Source of the DNA: an uncultured Oscillospiraceae bacterium
GTDB lineage: Bacteria; Bacillota; Clostridia; Oscillospirales; Oscillospiraceae
Length of the DNA stretch: 40,977 nt
Assembly (NCBI GenBank): GCA_944385275.1
Contig: CALWWP010000031.1
Span: 1-40,977 of the forward strand
Direction of reading: 5' to 3'
A program made the translations under genes and the position numbers. Each line of letters starts with the position of its first letter. The first letter of the stretch is position 1. This document shows positions 1-9,511 of this stretch, piece by piece. The notes beneath the pieces were generated by a model. The model searched no databases. It saw nothing but the letters and a program-made list of their open reading frames with translations, and had not been told where the DNA came from.

Positions 1-1068
1 CCCTCATGAGTCCGAAACGCTTCCAGCTCCTTCTTTCCTTGAGAAGCGCCGACTTCATCTCAAAGAATTGCTCCGCATCGATAGCTCCGCATTTGTACTT
101 CTCGTAAATCCTCAGGTTACGCTCCGCGTTAGCCAGTGCGTATTCCTCGCGGAATACTATCGGATCATGGCTGTTTTCCGCGATGACCAATTCGTCCAGC
201 GCCCTGCGTTTTTGAGATTTGGCCAGCATCGTCTCGTTTTCGCACTTGAAATTCACCATAGCTCCGGTGTATTTATAATCCTTGATAATGCGTAAAACGG
301 ATTGATGTCTCCATATGGCGCATTTCTCCGCTCCGCTTTTATATGCCGAGGTAGTGAGGATATTCCTTTCGTTTAGCGCTGCGGCAATTTCCGTGCTCTT
401 TTTCCCGGAGATCGCGGCCAGAAAGATCTCCCGGACAATAGGCGCGGCCGCCGGGTCCATCACCATCCGGTGCTTTATACCGGGCTCCTTCTCGTACCCG
501 TACGGGCAGTGCGTGATATACTGGCCTTTTGCCATTTTTATGTGCATTGCAGATTTTACCTTCTGGGACAGGTCGCGACTGTAATGCTGATAAACGAGGT
601 TTCGGAAAGCGATATCGATACCGCCTGTCGCGCCAAGATGCTCCGCGCTGTCGTAATGGTCGTTGGCGGAGATGAACCGAACACCAAGAAAGGGAAAGAT
701 GTGGTCCAGATAATCGCCTACGGCGAGGTAATTGCGGCCAAATCTGGAGAGGTCCTTTACGATGACGCATTGAAGCTCTCCCCTGCGAAGCATGGAAAGC
801 ATACTCTGAAATTGAAGTTGGTGCCGGTGTACCCGTCGTCTTTGTATTCGCCGTAAAGCTCCAATTCGGAGTGCTGTTCGAGATAGGATGTCAACAGCTC
901 CCGCTGATTGCGTATACTGTTGCTTTCGGATTTCTTGCTCCCTTAAAGAGAAATATCGCCATCATCCTTCGATAAACGTAGGTAGATGGCAACTTGATAA
1001 AGTTTCGATTCGTCCCGGATATCGACCAGAGATTCCAAGGCCGCCATCCCTCTTTCATGACCTTGCAT
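1..1068 (-). pseudogene. Large serine recombinase (TndX/TnpX-like), decayed and partial
   Basis: The minus strand encodes a site-specific serine recombinase that continues beyond the left edge. It starts at 1068 after a GAGGTG ribosome binding site. The resolvase N-terminus is readable (VAIYLRLSKDDGD), with the nucleophile presumably the Ser of RLSK, but codon 42 is TAA (943-945). The same frame then continues with SESNSIRNQRELL and DDGYTGTNF. Near 805-815 the reading frame shifts. The usual F-D-R-P-G-F-Q stretch lacks about ten bases, after which FQSML, CVIVKDLSRFGRNY and the recombinase domain run open to base 1. Such enzymes excise and integrate transposons and integrative elements. With two inactivating lesions this copy should be dead, unless the stop reflects a sequencing error. 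No partner genes of an element are visible in the window, so the rest lies to the left or is gone. Confidence 0.85.
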
Positions 1069-1144
1069 TTTATCACCTCACGGATATGGTTGCCAGAATT
1101 TGGATAGTTTATTCCTGCTTGACCCGGACTTTTGCGCAGATATG

Positions 1145-1180
1145 AATAAGGCAGTTTCCCATATGGGAAACTGCCTTATT
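1145..1180 (-). terminator. Perfect hairpin ending the partner-switch/transporter cluster
   Basis: Two 18-base arms form a loop-free perfect palindrome (AATAAGGCAGTTTCCCAT and its complement). It lies 13 bases beyond the stop codon of the last gene of the minus-strand cluster. The U-run is weak (CTTATT), so efficiency is uncertain. It may act in both directions. Confidence 0.7.
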
Positions 1181-1193
1181 TGCAGTCGATCTT

Positions 1194-2315
1194 TCAGCCG
1201 AGCAGCTCTGTCATCCAATCGGCTTCCGGCATCCAAGAGCGGTCGTTGTACGACGCCCCGGCCACAGCTTCCAGATCCGTTATATCCATATCGTCAGGCA
1301 AAAGCATTTCCTGCGTCACAAGACTAGCGGGCAGTTCCAGCCAGTCGCTGGCTTTGCCGGTCATGGGATCCAAAATCAGGTCATACTCTCCGGTCAGCTC
1401 CAATGCGAGTACCCTTATGCCGAATTCCCCGTTGTAACTCCAGTTGGTCGTGGCGCAGGCCTTCCAAGTAGATCCGTCTTCGGTCATTTTATCTATATCC
1501 GCATTGCAAATATCCACGCTCACCATGGGGATACCGCTGTTTTCCGCTTGGAGAGCGGCATATACGCCGCGGGCATATAAATCATAGCAGCACCATATGG
1601 CGTCGATCTCGCCGTCTTCATAATCGGCAAGCGTATCGGCCGTTACTTCGGCCATGAAGGCTTCGGGATCGCTGTGATCGGCCGGCCCTATCGTTTCGAC
1701 TGTTTTGATCAGTCCCCGCTCCTCATAGACGGCGTATCCCTCCTGACGGCGGTCAAAGGACGACAAAAACTGCGGTCCTTCCCACACCTTGAGAATATTT
1801 ACCGGCTCGCCCGCGGCCGTTTTGTCGGCATACAGGTCGTTGCAGATGTAGTCGAGCAGCAGCTCCGCCAACTGGGCGTCCTGCTGGAAAAACTGAGTGA
1901 CCCCTTCTATTTTCTGAGGCTGACCGCTTTCGTCGTAAAACAAGGTGTCAAACGTAACGAGCTTCAGATCCGGATATTGTTCCGTCAAATCTTTCAGGAA
2001 TGTGTACGCATAGCTTTGGCCGCCGTGGCTGAGCAGCAGCCCGTCGTAGCCTTCGGAGGCGCACTGCTTTACCGTGTCCTGCCACTCCTCGTCCGAGCCG
2101 CCGCAGAAAAATGCATGGAATTCCATGCCCAGCCCCTCGGCAGTCTCCTGCGCGGCGTCGGCCCACATCTCAAAAATATCAGATGAAGCCATTTGCATAA
2201 TATACGCTACCTTTTTACCCTCTACGGGAGAGCCGCTGCCGGTCTCGGCGCAGCCTGCGGCAGAAAACAATAGTATCACCGCGGTCAGCAGTGCGGCTGT
2301 CTTTCTCAAAAACAT
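1194..2315 (-). CDS. Periplasmic binding protein-like lipoprotein (sugar-type, Peripla_BP_4)
   Basis: This is a 373-residue predicted lipoprotein. The signal peptide MFLRKTAALLTAVILLFSAAGC ends in a lipobox with Cys at about position 22. The mature part opens like the RbsB/ribose-binding class: KVAYIMQMASSDIFEMWADAAQETA, then EFHAFFCGGSDEEWQ and GYDGLLLSHGG, a pattern of two alternating Rossmann lobes. Such proteins bind sugars, autoinducers or purines outside the membrane. The start at 2315 follows AAGGAG at 7 bases. An upstream in-frame start would overlap the phosphatase gene and lacks a ribosome site. It is the last gene of the minus-strand partner-switch cluster, and no sugar permease or ATPase lies beside it. 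A sensory role feeding the neighbouring phosphatase is therefore as likely as transport. The ligand is unknown. Confidence 0.82.
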   Translation of the reverse strand: MFLRKTAALLTAVILLFSAAGCAETGSGSPVEGKKVAYIMQMASSDIFEMWADAAQETAEGLGMEFHAFFCGGSDEEWQDTVKQCASEGYDGLLLSHGGQSYAYTFLKDLTEQYPDLKLVTFDTLFYDESGQPQKIEGVTQFFQQDAQLAELLLDYICNDLYADKTAAGEPVNILKVWEGPQFLSSFDRRQEGYAVYEERGLIKTVETIGPADHSDPEAFMAEVTADTLADYEDGEIDAIWCCYDLYARGVYAALQAENSGIPMVSVDICNADIDKMTEDGSTWKACATTNWSYNGEFGIRVLALELTGEYDLILDPMTGKASDWLELPASLVTQEMLLPDDMDITDLEAVAGASYNDRSWMPEADWMTELLG

Positions 2316-2331
2316 TACATGGACTCCTTTC

Positions 2332-3753
2332 TTATTTGCCACTCGGCTCCTCACGCCTTAGGCACAGCATGGTGATATCGTCAAACTGAGGCGCATTGCC
2401 CGCAAAGCGTTCTATATCGGCCTTGACCTCCCGGAGCAAGTCCTTGGGCGCCGCTTCCGGCGCGCGGTTCAGAGCGTCGAGCATCCGCTGAACGCCGTAA
2501 AGGACGTTTCCCGTGTCGGTCGCTTCCGGCACGCCGTCCGTGTAGATGAACAGGGCGTCTCCCGCTCCGAGCTCCAGCTCGTATTCACGGTAAACGGTGT
2601 CCTCCATGCCGGCCAACACAAAGCCGTGTTTATCCTTATAGAGCTCAAACCGCCCGCCTTTTCGCCTGATCGCGGGATACTCGTGCCCCGCGTTGGCCGC
2701 GCGCAGGCGTCCGGTGGATATCTCGTAGATCCCCAGCCAGACGGTGACGAACATCTCGGACTCGTTGTTCTCGCACAGCTGATTGTTTACCTTCTCCAGT
2801 ACACGGCCGGGCGACGATCCGGTTTGAGCCGCGTTTTTCAGCAGAGTTTTGGCTATAACCATGAACAAGGCCGCCGGAACCCCTTTGCCAGATACATCCG
2901 CCATTACCAAAGCCAGATGGTCGTCGTCGATCAGAAAGAAATCGTAGAAATCTCCGCCCACTTCCTTGGCCGGATTCATGGCGGCGTAGATATCAAACTC
3001 CTCGCGCTCCGGAAATGCGGGGAATATGCATGGCAGCATGTCTTGCTGTATACTGCTTGCCACATTCAGCTCTGTTTCGATGCGCTCCTTTTCACGGCTG
3101 TCCGCCTCTTGCTGCCGGAGCAGACGGTGCGTTCTCTTGGACAGGGTAACGCCGATGAGATACACAACCACCAGAATGACAGCGCGCGGTATGTAATAAA
3201 AATAAAATACCCGAAGCAGGATGTTGTCCCCGGCGGCGGCCGCCTCCCGAATGAATTCGGCCCGTACGGCAGCGCCTACCAGCTCGGCGTTGCTGCGCAT
3301 CATATTGGAATCCCACACGCCGTAGTACAGACCGATATATACGGCAAAGAACATGCACAGAAGCACTCCGGCCAGAGTAAAATGCGTGAATCGGGGAGAG
3401 TAGTAGTGACAGGACAGAATCAGCGGACAAGCCCATGCCAGCACCAACTGAATGGTCAGGGCAGAGGCCAGAACGCCTATGCCCAGCAGGAAACAGCCCA
3501 TGATAACATATTTTAGCCAGCGCCCTTTGTTCTTCCGAGCTCGAACCAGCAAAAATGGCAGCAGAAACAGTATGATGCCGATAGGCATGGTCATGTTCAT
3601 CAGCCATTGTTCCACGATAAAAAAGCCTAGGATATTGAGGAACCACATCAGTATAGCCACCGCGGCAGCGATCAGCAAGCACAGAGCGGTGTAGCGGTTG
3701 GCTTTTTCCTCGTTTTCCAAAAATACTGCCGAATTTTCATTCTGCGTCATCAT
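2332..3753 (-). CDS. Membrane-anchored SpoIIE/RsbU-type PP2C serine phosphatase
   Basis: The 473-residue protein has about five hydrophobic segments (roughly 24-46, 54-70, 80-108, 126-146 and 183-203). A short coiled coil (about 205-235) links them to a PP2C phosphatase domain (about 250-470). The linker ends in the usual VASSIQQDMLP. Metal-binding acidic residues are in VGGDFYDFF (Asp268), MADVSGKGVPA (Asp287) and QFDDIT (about 457-459). NAGHEYP and IYTDGVPEA are also typical. By family knowledge these enzymes dephosphorylate STAS-domain antagonists, here most likely the product of the gene 51 bases upstream, and so release a kinase from its target. The N-terminus has no recognised extracellular sensor domain, so the signal may come through the membrane segments or through neighbouring receptor proteins. 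Confidence 0.92.
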   Translation of the reverse strand: MMTQNENSAVFLENEEKANRYTALCLLIAAAVAILMWFLNILGFFIVEQWLMNMTMPIGIILFLLPFLLVRARKNKGRWLKYVIMGCFLLGIGVLASALTIQLVLAWACPLILSCHYYSPRFTHFTLAGVLLCMFFAVYIGLYYGVWDSNMMRSNAELVGAAVRAEFIREAAAAGDNILLRVFYFYYIPRAVILVVVYLIGVTLSKRTHRLLRQQEADSREKERIETELNVASSIQQDMLPCIFPAFPEREEFDIYAAMNPAKEVGGDFYDFFLIDDDHLALVMADVSGKGVPAALFMVIAKTLLKNAAQTGSSPGRVLEKVNNQLCENNESEMFVTVWLGIYEISTGRLRAANAGHEYPAIRRKGGRFELYKDKHGFVLAGMEDTVYREYELELGAGDALFIYTDGVPEATDTGNVLYGVQRMLDALNRAPEAAPKDLLREVKADIERFAGNAPQFDDITMLCLRREEPSGK

Positions 3754-3804
3754 TCCGTCACTTCCCTTGTCTCATGTCCCAATATATCCTGCTATCCGCC
3801 TCCA

Positions 3805-4101
3805 TTATTCGATAGTGAGAATATCGATGAAGCCGGTCACCTCGAATACCTCATGGATAGTTTCGTTGACGTGGCGAATAGTCATCTTGCCCTGCTTGTT
3901 CATCGTCTTCTGCGCGGCCAAAATGACACGCAGGCCGGCCGAAGACAGGTACTCCAGCTTTTCAAAATCCATATTCAGTTCTGTAATTCCGTCAAGAGAG
4001 CCTTTGAGCTCCGCTTCGAGCTGCGGAGCGGTAGTGGTGTCCAGCCGTCCGTCAAGGGCAAGATACAGAACAGTTCCGTCTGTTTTTTTGGTGATGTTCA
4101 T
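3805..4101 (-). CDS. STAS-domain anti-sigma factor antagonist (RsbV/SpoIIAA-like)
   Basis: The 98-residue protein is a single STAS domain, the usual length for RsbV. The start at 4101 follows GGAGG at 7 bases. The loop that carries the phosphorylated serine in this family reads YLSSAGLRVIL, with candidates Ser53 or Ser54. This SSAGLR version is common in bacterial antagonists, whereas SpoIIAA has DSSGL. In partner switching, the unphosphorylated form binds the RsbW-type kinase. The kinase phosphorylates it and a PP2C enzyme reactivates it; both partner genes are in the same cluster. The regulated end target (sigma factor or other protein) is not encoded nearby. Confidence 0.93.
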   Translation of the reverse strand: MNITKKTDGTVLYLALDGRLDTTTAPQLEAELKGSLDGITELNMDFEKLEYLSSAGLRVILAAQKTMNKQGKMTIRHVNETIHEVFEVTGFIDILTIE

Positions 4102-4141
4102 GTTATAACCTCCATTTTTCATTATCCTATTTGCGGCTGCC

Positions 4142-4993
4142 TCATTTGCGGTCTCCGCCGCAGATGTCGGCGTACACGCCGGCACGCCGTCCGCGATTTC
4201 CGCATGCGGCGGCAATTTTCCATCCCATCCGGAACAGAAGGATGATAACGGCGCAGAGAACGGCCATGACCAGCAGAAGCGGCAGTTCATATACGAGCGG
4301 AACAGGGATCAAGTCCTTCAGCCCCTCCAGAACCGGGTTCCCCTCGAGACCATATGTGTAAAAGTAGTTTGCCTCCGGGTACACCGCGGTACGCAGAAGC
4401 ATGTTGACGCCGTGTACCGGCAGGGCAAGAACAACCAGCGCCAGAAGCACCCCATGGATATCGCGCCACTCTGGCCGGTAGACCTTCAGCGTACCGAAAC
4501 TTAGCGACAGCGCCAGCACAAGGCCATGGAAACCATAGAAGCCTATGGCGTTCACCGAAAGCAGCGGCACTCCGGAAAACCCGTCCACCGGCATCATCAG
4601 CGCCACCGGGGCGAACACAATGCCGCCGTAAAAGCAGAACCCCTGGAGTATGCGGCCGATTCGTCCCCGGAGCAGGGCGGCGGGGATCGCCAGCACCGCG
4701 ACCACGTTGCAGGGCTGCAGAGGCAGCTCGTTCCAGAATACGAACTCAAAATTCGGACTAAAGGCAAGCAGTGCTTTATATACCGTCAGATATACGACGG
4801 TAAACGCCGCCAGCGCCGCTAAAAATTTCCGGTTGTCTTTTGCGGGCGGTCTGCCGCGGACATACCATATCCCGGCGGTCATCGCCGTGATAATTGCCAT
4901 GACGGCCCACCACACGGCGTTGAATACGGCAATGGTCAGATCAGATAGCGTAAAAATGTCGCCACCTCCCCAAGCACATAGTGGATGATGCAC
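4142..4993 (-). CDS. YwaF/TIGR02206-like integral membrane protein
   Basis: The predicted protein has 283 residues and six to seven membrane helices. The segment NELPLQPCNVVAVLAIPAAL resembles the conserved LPLHLCN-type motif of the YwaF family, which also includes eukaryotic TMEM164-like proteins. The function of the bacterial members is unknown. The reading frame overlaps the end of the upstream PAS-CPBP gene by 58 bases if the GTG at 4993 is the start. A strong GGGGAGGTGG sits inside that overlap about 25 bases further on, but only rare start codons follow it in frame, so the start is uncertain. Tight coupling to the upstream gene suggests translational linkage. Confidence 0.65.
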   Translation of the reverse strand: MHHPLCAWGGGDIFTLSDLTIAVFNAVWWAVMAIITAMTAGIWYVRGRPPAKDNRKFLAALAAFTVVYLTVYKALLAFSPNFEFVFWNELPLQPCNVVAVLAIPAALLRGRIGRILQGFCFYGGIVFAPVALMMPVDGFSGVPLLSVNAIGFYGFHGLVLALSLSFGTLKVYRPEWRDIHGVLLALVVLALPVHGVNMLLRTAVYPEANYFYTYGLEGNPVLEGLKDLIPVPLVYELPLLLVMAVLCAVIILLFRMGWKIAAACGNRGRRAGVYADICGGDRK

Positions 4994-5988
4994 AGTCCCC
5001 AGATGTTACCCTGCTTGTGGTAGAAAACACCCAGCACGCCCAGCAGAAGCGTGGCGCCCAGCATGTAGGGGAGACCGTAAGCAATGTGGAGTACGCCGAA
5101 TACCAGTGCGGAGACGATAATGGACATCGCTCCGGCATATTTCCCCGTAAAGATGCGCTTTAAATTCTCCTGCATGACGCCCCTCGCCAAAAATTCCTGC
5201 AGGATGACTGTCAGCGGATAGATGATATCGGCAGGAGTTCCGACGCTCCAGTCCCAGAACGGCGCGCCCTCGGGAAAGAAACCGGGGGCCGTACGCAAAA
5301 TGACTACTTTTCCGAGAACCAGCGCGGCGGTCCCGGCGACTGTAATGAGAATGTCCGGCAGGAAGGTGGCCTTGGCGTTGGTGATACGCAGGCCGATATC
5401 CCGGATAGAAAAGCTGGTGGTTTTCAGGATAATGACGAACATGACAACAGATATCGCCTCGATCATCAGGTTCATCACCCAGCCGGGCGGCTCGGCGTTC
5501 AGATAGCGCAGCAGGCTCCACAAAAATAGATACAGGCACACACAGATCATCAGCACCGCAAAAATCGTGGAGGATTCCCTCCGCTGGCGGTGGAGCCGCG
5601 CGATCTCCGTAACATCCGAAAACATCACCACAACGCCGATCGGAGCCGCTCCGTCCTCGCTGCGCAGAAAGGAGGAGGTCAGGCTGAACCGGCGCTTTTC
5701 CCTGTTTGGGGAGCTGTAGTCAGCCTCGCCGCTATGGGCGTGCTCCTTGTCGTACACAGCGTCCAGCACGAACTGGTGAAAGCCGTCGTTTTCGCCGCCC
5801 ATATCCTGCGCTAAAAAAGCGGCGGCGTATTTTTGGCCAGTCACATCCTTGCTTTTTCCAAGCATCTTCCGCCCCTGCTCGTTGAGAAAGAGTATCTGAC
5901 CCTGACGGTCCAGAACCAAAACTCCGTCGCTCATATCGCGCAGGATGCGGGGTATGATTTCCTTCACGTCCTTTACATCCTGTACCAT
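4936..5988 (-). CDS. PAS sensor fused to CPBP-family membrane protease-like domain
   Basis: The 350-residue protein has two parts. Residues 10-130 form a PAS domain (MSDGVLVLDRQGQILFLNEQGRKMLG, ending VVMFSDVTEIARL). Residues 140-350 form a multi-helix CPBP/Abi-type domain. The CPBP motifs are partly kept: LQEFLARGV (264-269) stands for the usual EExxxR, FGVLH (297-301) for FxxxH, and IIHYVLG (His336) for the third motif, where the expected Asn or Asp is missing. CPBP proteins include prenyl-protein endopeptidases and non-proteolytic scaffolds. With the first Glu replaced by Gln, activity here is doubtful. I chose ATG 5988 because AGGAGG lies 8 bases before it; starts at 5994 and 6018 are possible. 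The gene sits inside the partner-switch cluster, so it may add a cytosolic sensory input. Confidence 0.75.
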   Translation of the reverse strand: MVQDVKDVKEIIPRILRDMSDGVLVLDRQGQILFLNEQGRKMLGKSKDVTGQKYAAAFLAQDMGGENDGFHQFVLDAVYDKEHAHSGEADYSSPNREKRRFSLTSSFLRSEDGAAPIGVVVMFSDVTEIARLHRQRRESSTIFAVLMICVCLYLFLWSLLRYLNAEPPGWVMNLMIEAISVVMFVIILKTTSFSIRDIGLRITNAKATFLPDILITVAGTAALVLGKVVILRTAPGFFPEGAPFWDWSVGTPADIIYPLTVILQEFLARGVMQENLKRIFTGKYAGAMSIIVSALVFGVLHIAYGLPYMLGATLLLGVLGVFYHKQGNIWGLCIIHYVLGEVATFLRYLI

Positions 5989-6014
5989 GGACATCCCCTC
6001 CTGTATTTGAACTG

Positions 6015-9000
6015 TCAAAATACGATGGTCACTGTATTTACACCGTCGGCATAGTCGTAGGCGCTGCTTTTCGTGCGGCTTAGCGCAAGGGCCGTGCTCA
6101 GCTCGTCGCCCTGAGTCAGGGGATCGAACGCTTCTCCCTTCCAGCGTATGATGGCCTCACATTCGCCGCCGTCTTCACTGCAGAGCGCGTCAAAGCTCAG
6201 ACTGCACGCGTCGTCCGGAAGCGAGGGCAGTATGCTCGTCACGCACAGCTCCTCAAAAATCTGCTGATACTTGAGCGACTGCTTTGCCCCGAGCAGCTGC
6301 CTGCGCGCAAAGAGGTCGATGTCGGCCGCCGTGCCGATAAAGTCGAATTCCTTGGAAGCAATGTCCAAGTGAAATGTCTTCAGACGCTGGACGAACGCCC
6401 TGCACCGGTCGGTTTTCGGGTGCTCAAATACCTGCTCGGGAGTTCCCTGCTCATAAATGACCCCGCTGTCCATATAAAATACCCGTGTGGACACGTCCCT
6501 TGCAAATTTCATCTCGTGGGTGACGATCAGCATGGTCAGGCCCTGTCCGGCGAGACTGCGGATGACCGCCAGTACCTCTCCCACCATGGTGGGATCCAGC
6601 GCGCTGGTCGGCTCGTCAAAAAGCACGATCTCCGGCTGCATCCCAAGGGTGCGGGCGATAGCGACGCGCTGTTTTTGGCCGCCTGAAAGTTCATCCGGAT
6701 AATTCAGCGCCTTTTCGGCCAGACCCACGCTGTTCAGCAGACGCATTCCGCGTTCGTATGCCTGCTGACGCGGGCAGCCCAGCAGTTCTACCGGCCCCAG
6801 CATTATGTTTTCTATTACTGTCAGATGAGAAAACAGATTAAAGCTCTGGAACACCATTCCCATACGGCGGCGCACGGCGCTCAGTTCCGACGGCTTCGCG
6901 CCGGTGATCGTATGACCCAGTACGTCGATCTGACCATCGGTGGGCGTTTCCAGACGGTTAAGACAGCGCAGAAGAGTGCTTTTGCCGGTTCCGGAAGGTC
7001 CGATGATGGAAATGACCTCGCCCTTGCTTATAACGGCGTTGACGTCCTCGAGTGGCGTTATATTGGGAAATACTTTTTTCAGATGAGAAATAGTTATCAC
7101 CGTTTCGCCGTTCTGCGCGGTTTTAACTTCTCCATCCGCATCCTCGTGCAGAGAGGCAAGCTCGGTGTCTATGCCCTTGAGCTCGCGCCGCCGCCGCTGA
7201 GGATCGGTCTTCCTCTCGACGAAGCTGAGCAGCAAAGTCATGCACCATGCCAACAGGAAATAGAGGATAGCGGTCAGTATCAGCGGGAAGAACGCCTCGA
7301 AGGTACGGCTGCGGATGAGGTCGGTGACCTTCGTCAGATCCTGCACCGTGATATAGCCTACCACGGACGTCATCTTCACCATGGAGATAAATTCGCCCTT
7401 GTACACCGGCAGGATATGCCTCGCCGCTTGCGGAGCAATGATTTTTGTGAATGTCTTGACCCTGCCGAATCCCATGGCCGCCGCGGCTTCCCACTGTCCT
7501 GCGTCAACGGCATTGATGCCGGTGCGGATCATTTCGGAAACATAGACGGCGAAGTTGATGGAAAAGCCGATAATGGAGATAATGATGCCGTCAAGAGAGG
7601 TACTGGCGAACACGATATAGAACAGAACCATAAGCAGAACAAGCACGGGGATACCCTGGATAAGGCGGATGAAAGCCGCCGTAACGCCGGATACGATCCT
7701 TCTGCGGCTGCGGCGCAGCAGGCACAGGCCGAAGCCAAGCACCGTGCCGAACAAAGCGGAGAAAACAGATATGATAAAGGTGACGCTCAAGCCGGAGAGG
7801 ATCATTTTCCACCGGTTTTCCTGAATGAAATTCTTATAGAAGCTGCTGCGCAGACCGGCCCAAAAGCCGATATCCTCCGACTCCACGGAAAGACCTATGT
7901 CCTCGGCGCGGACCACCAGTACGATTCCGCCGATATAATGGGGCACGGTCAGGTCAATGCTCGCCTGGCGCTCCTCCGTGATGCTGATAGAGCCTGAAAC
8001 GATATCTGCCCGTCCGCTGCTCAGCATCGGAAGCAGGGAACTGAAGGTGCTCTGGGTTATCTCGAGCTCCATGCCCAGCTCCTTGGCGATGAGTGAAACG
8101 AGCTCGACCTCGTATCCGAGCGACTTGCCGTCATTGCCCACATAGCTCATCGGCTCCAGCGTAGAGTCGTGCGCGTAACGCAGAGTTCCGTTTGGCGCGT
8201 CGTATTCACCGACGTCAATGGTTTTTACGCTTTCGTCGCTGCCCATCCATTTTTCAAGCAGGGCGTCCAGAGTGCCGTCTTCATCAAATTTTTCGATAAG
8301 CGCATTGACCTGCTCAGTCAGCGGGCTGCCCTTCGCCAGCCCTAAGCCGTAGCTGTCGGAAACCACGGTTTCGGGAAATATCGTTAGCTCCGGATGCTGG
8401 GCGACTGCCAGCTGCGCTATGGGCATATCGGTCACCACAGCGTCCAGAGTCCCTGTCTGCAGCGCGAGAAGCTGGGTGGGGAAATCCTCATAATATTGAA
8501 AACTGCATCCGCCGACGGCTTCACTCACGATTTGATCGTGGATGGTGCCGGTGAGCTCGCCGATCTCAGCGCCGGCGAAATCCTGCAGAGTTTCAAAGCG
8601 GGCCTGACCCTGTGTGCTGCCCGCTACTACGGCTACGATACCGCCGGTGTAGTCTGGCTTTGAAAAGTACACCTTTTCGGCCCGCTCCTCAGTGACTGTA
8701 AAGCCCGCGGCGCCAAGGTCGTACCGGCCCGTCTCGATCCCGGAGAGAAAGGACATCAGCTCAACGTCGTGTATCTGGAGCCCGTAGCCGTACTCCTTGC
8801 AGAACCGGATAACGATGTCCACGTCATAGCCCACCGTTTGATTGTCTTTTACATAGGCGAACGGAGCGCTGCCGGTCTTGGATGCAAAGTCCAAGGTGCC
8901 GTTTTCGGCGGGAAGCTCCGTCCAATCCGGGACGGTTTTGAGGCTCTCATCAGAGCCGAACCAGATCCCCTCGATCTCATCAAGCGTGCCATCGGACTCG

Positions 9001-9416
9001 ATCTGAGTCAAAAACTCGTTCATCTGATCCCGCAGCAGAGCTCCCTTGTCGGTTTTCGTAAAGGCAAAGGCGTAGCCGTCCTCTGTGAGATACTCGGAAA
9101 GATATGTAATACCATCGTTTTCCGCGCACAATACCCTGGCCATGGGCTCATCCATAAGAAAAGCGGAGATCTTTCCCTGCTTTACCGCAAGAGCCATGTC
9201 GGCATAGGCACTGTAGTATTCCTTTTGCGCATTCTCAATAAACTGATCTGTGTATTGGTCAAAGGTGGAGCCGGTCATTACCCCTATGGTTTGACCGTCC
9301 AACTGCCGTATGTCGGTGATCTCTTCGGGCGCTTCCGCATCACCGGCGCAGCCGCCGAGCAGAAGTGCGAGAGAGAGCAAAAAACACAGGAGAACTGCTG
9401 TGGTTTTCGATTTCAT
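6015..9416 (-). CDS. Single-chain amino-acid ABC importer: binding lobes, permease, ATPase and C-terminal RsbW-like domain
   Basis: The protein has about 1133 residues from the ATG at 9416, which follows AGGAG by 8 bases. Numbers below count from a GTG three codons upstream. A lipoprotein signal ends at LLGGC (Cys26). Four half domains of the SBP_bac_3 fold follow: lobe 2 (36-165), lobe 1 (175-268), lobe 2 (270-403) and lobe 1 (411-505). The repeated phrase GSDES(L/V)KT marks the joints. A HisM/GlnP-type permease spans 540-735, with the EAA loop EAAAAMGFG near 646. A GlnQ-type ATPase spans 776-1015 (Walker [10 protein letters not shown], signature LSGGQKQR, Walker [13 protein letters not shown]-loop His970). 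Residues 1016-1136 end in [14 protein letters not shown] and resemble the end of the neighbouring RsbW-like kinase (YEYRGGFNILTI). All parts of a polar amino-acid importer lie on one chain. It may work as a receptor as well as a pump. Confidence 0.9.
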   Translation of the reverse strand: MKSKTTAVLLCFLLSLALLLGGCAGDAEAPEEITDIRQLDGQTIGVMTGSTFDQYTDQFIENAQKEYYSAYADMALAVKQGKISAFLMDEPMARVLCAENDGITYLSEYLTEDGYAFAFTKTDKGALLRDQMNEFLTQIESDGTLDEIEGIWFGSDESLKTVPDWTELPAENGTLDFASKTGSAPFAYVKDNQTVGYDVDIVIRFCKEYGYGLQIHDVELMSFLSGIETGRYDLGAAGFTVTEERAEKVYFSKPDYTGGIVAVVAGSTQGQARFETLQDFAGAEIGELTGTIHDQIVSEAVGGCSFQYYEDFPTQLLALQTGTLDAVVTDMPIAQLAVAQHPELTIFPETVVSDSYGLGLAKGSPLTEQVNALIEKFDEDGTLDALLEKWMGSDESVKTIDVGEYDAPNGTLRYAHDSTLEPMSYVGNDGKSLGYEVELVSLIAKELGMELEITQSTFSSLLPMLSSGRADIVSGSISITEERQASIDLTVPHYIGGIVLVVRAEDIGLSVESEDIGFWAGLRSSFYKNFIQENRWKMILSGLSVTFIISVFSALFGTVLGFGLCLLRRSRRRIVSGVTAAFIRLIQGIPVLVLLMVLFYIVFASTSLDGIIISIIGFSINFAVYVSEMIRTGINAVDAGQWEAAAAMGFGRVKTFTKIIAPQAARHILPVYKGEFISMVKMTSVVGYITVQDLTKVTDLIRSRTFEAFFPLILTAILYFLLAWCMTLLLSFVERKTDPQRRRRELKGIDTELASLHEDADGEVKTAQNGETVITISHLKKVFPNITPLEDVNAVISKGEVISIIGPSGTGKSTLLRCLNRLETPTDGQIDVLGHTITGAKPSELSAVRRRMGMVFQSFNLFSHLTVIENIMLGPVELLGCPRQQAYERGMRLLNSVGLAEKALNYPDELSGGQKQRVAIARTLGMQPEIVLFDEPTSALDPTMVGEVLAVIRSLAGQGLTMLIVTHEMKFARDVSTRVFYMDSGVIYEQGTPEQVFEHPKTDRCRAFVQRLKTFHLDIASKEFDFIGTAADIDLFARRQLLGAKQSLKYQQIFEELCVTSILPSLPDDACSLSFDALCSEDGGECEAIIRWKGEAFDPLTQGDELSTALALSRTKSSAYDYADGVNTVTIVF

Positions 9417-9511
9417 ACCATTCACTCCTTTTTTGATCTGCTTTTATTTAAAGCCCGGCCGGATCGCCGTACTCAAATGAGAACGGACGCCGGTGAACTT
9501 GTTCGCGCGCG

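Noticed and set aside
339..770. Arg- and Pro-rich open frame of 143 residues on the minus strand
   Set aside because: It is the shifted frame of the serine recombinase; the true frame reads VIVKDLSRFGRNY and continues to base 1.
2626..3516. Long plus-strand frame of 296 residues opposite the phosphatase gene
   Set aside because: It lies wholly antisense to a well-supported PP2C phosphatase gene and has no family features.
6825..7997. 390-residue plus-strand frame opposite the ABC importer
   Set aside because: It is an antisense frame over the permease and ATPase, with low-complexity His/Gln/Asp content typical of reverse-frame translation.
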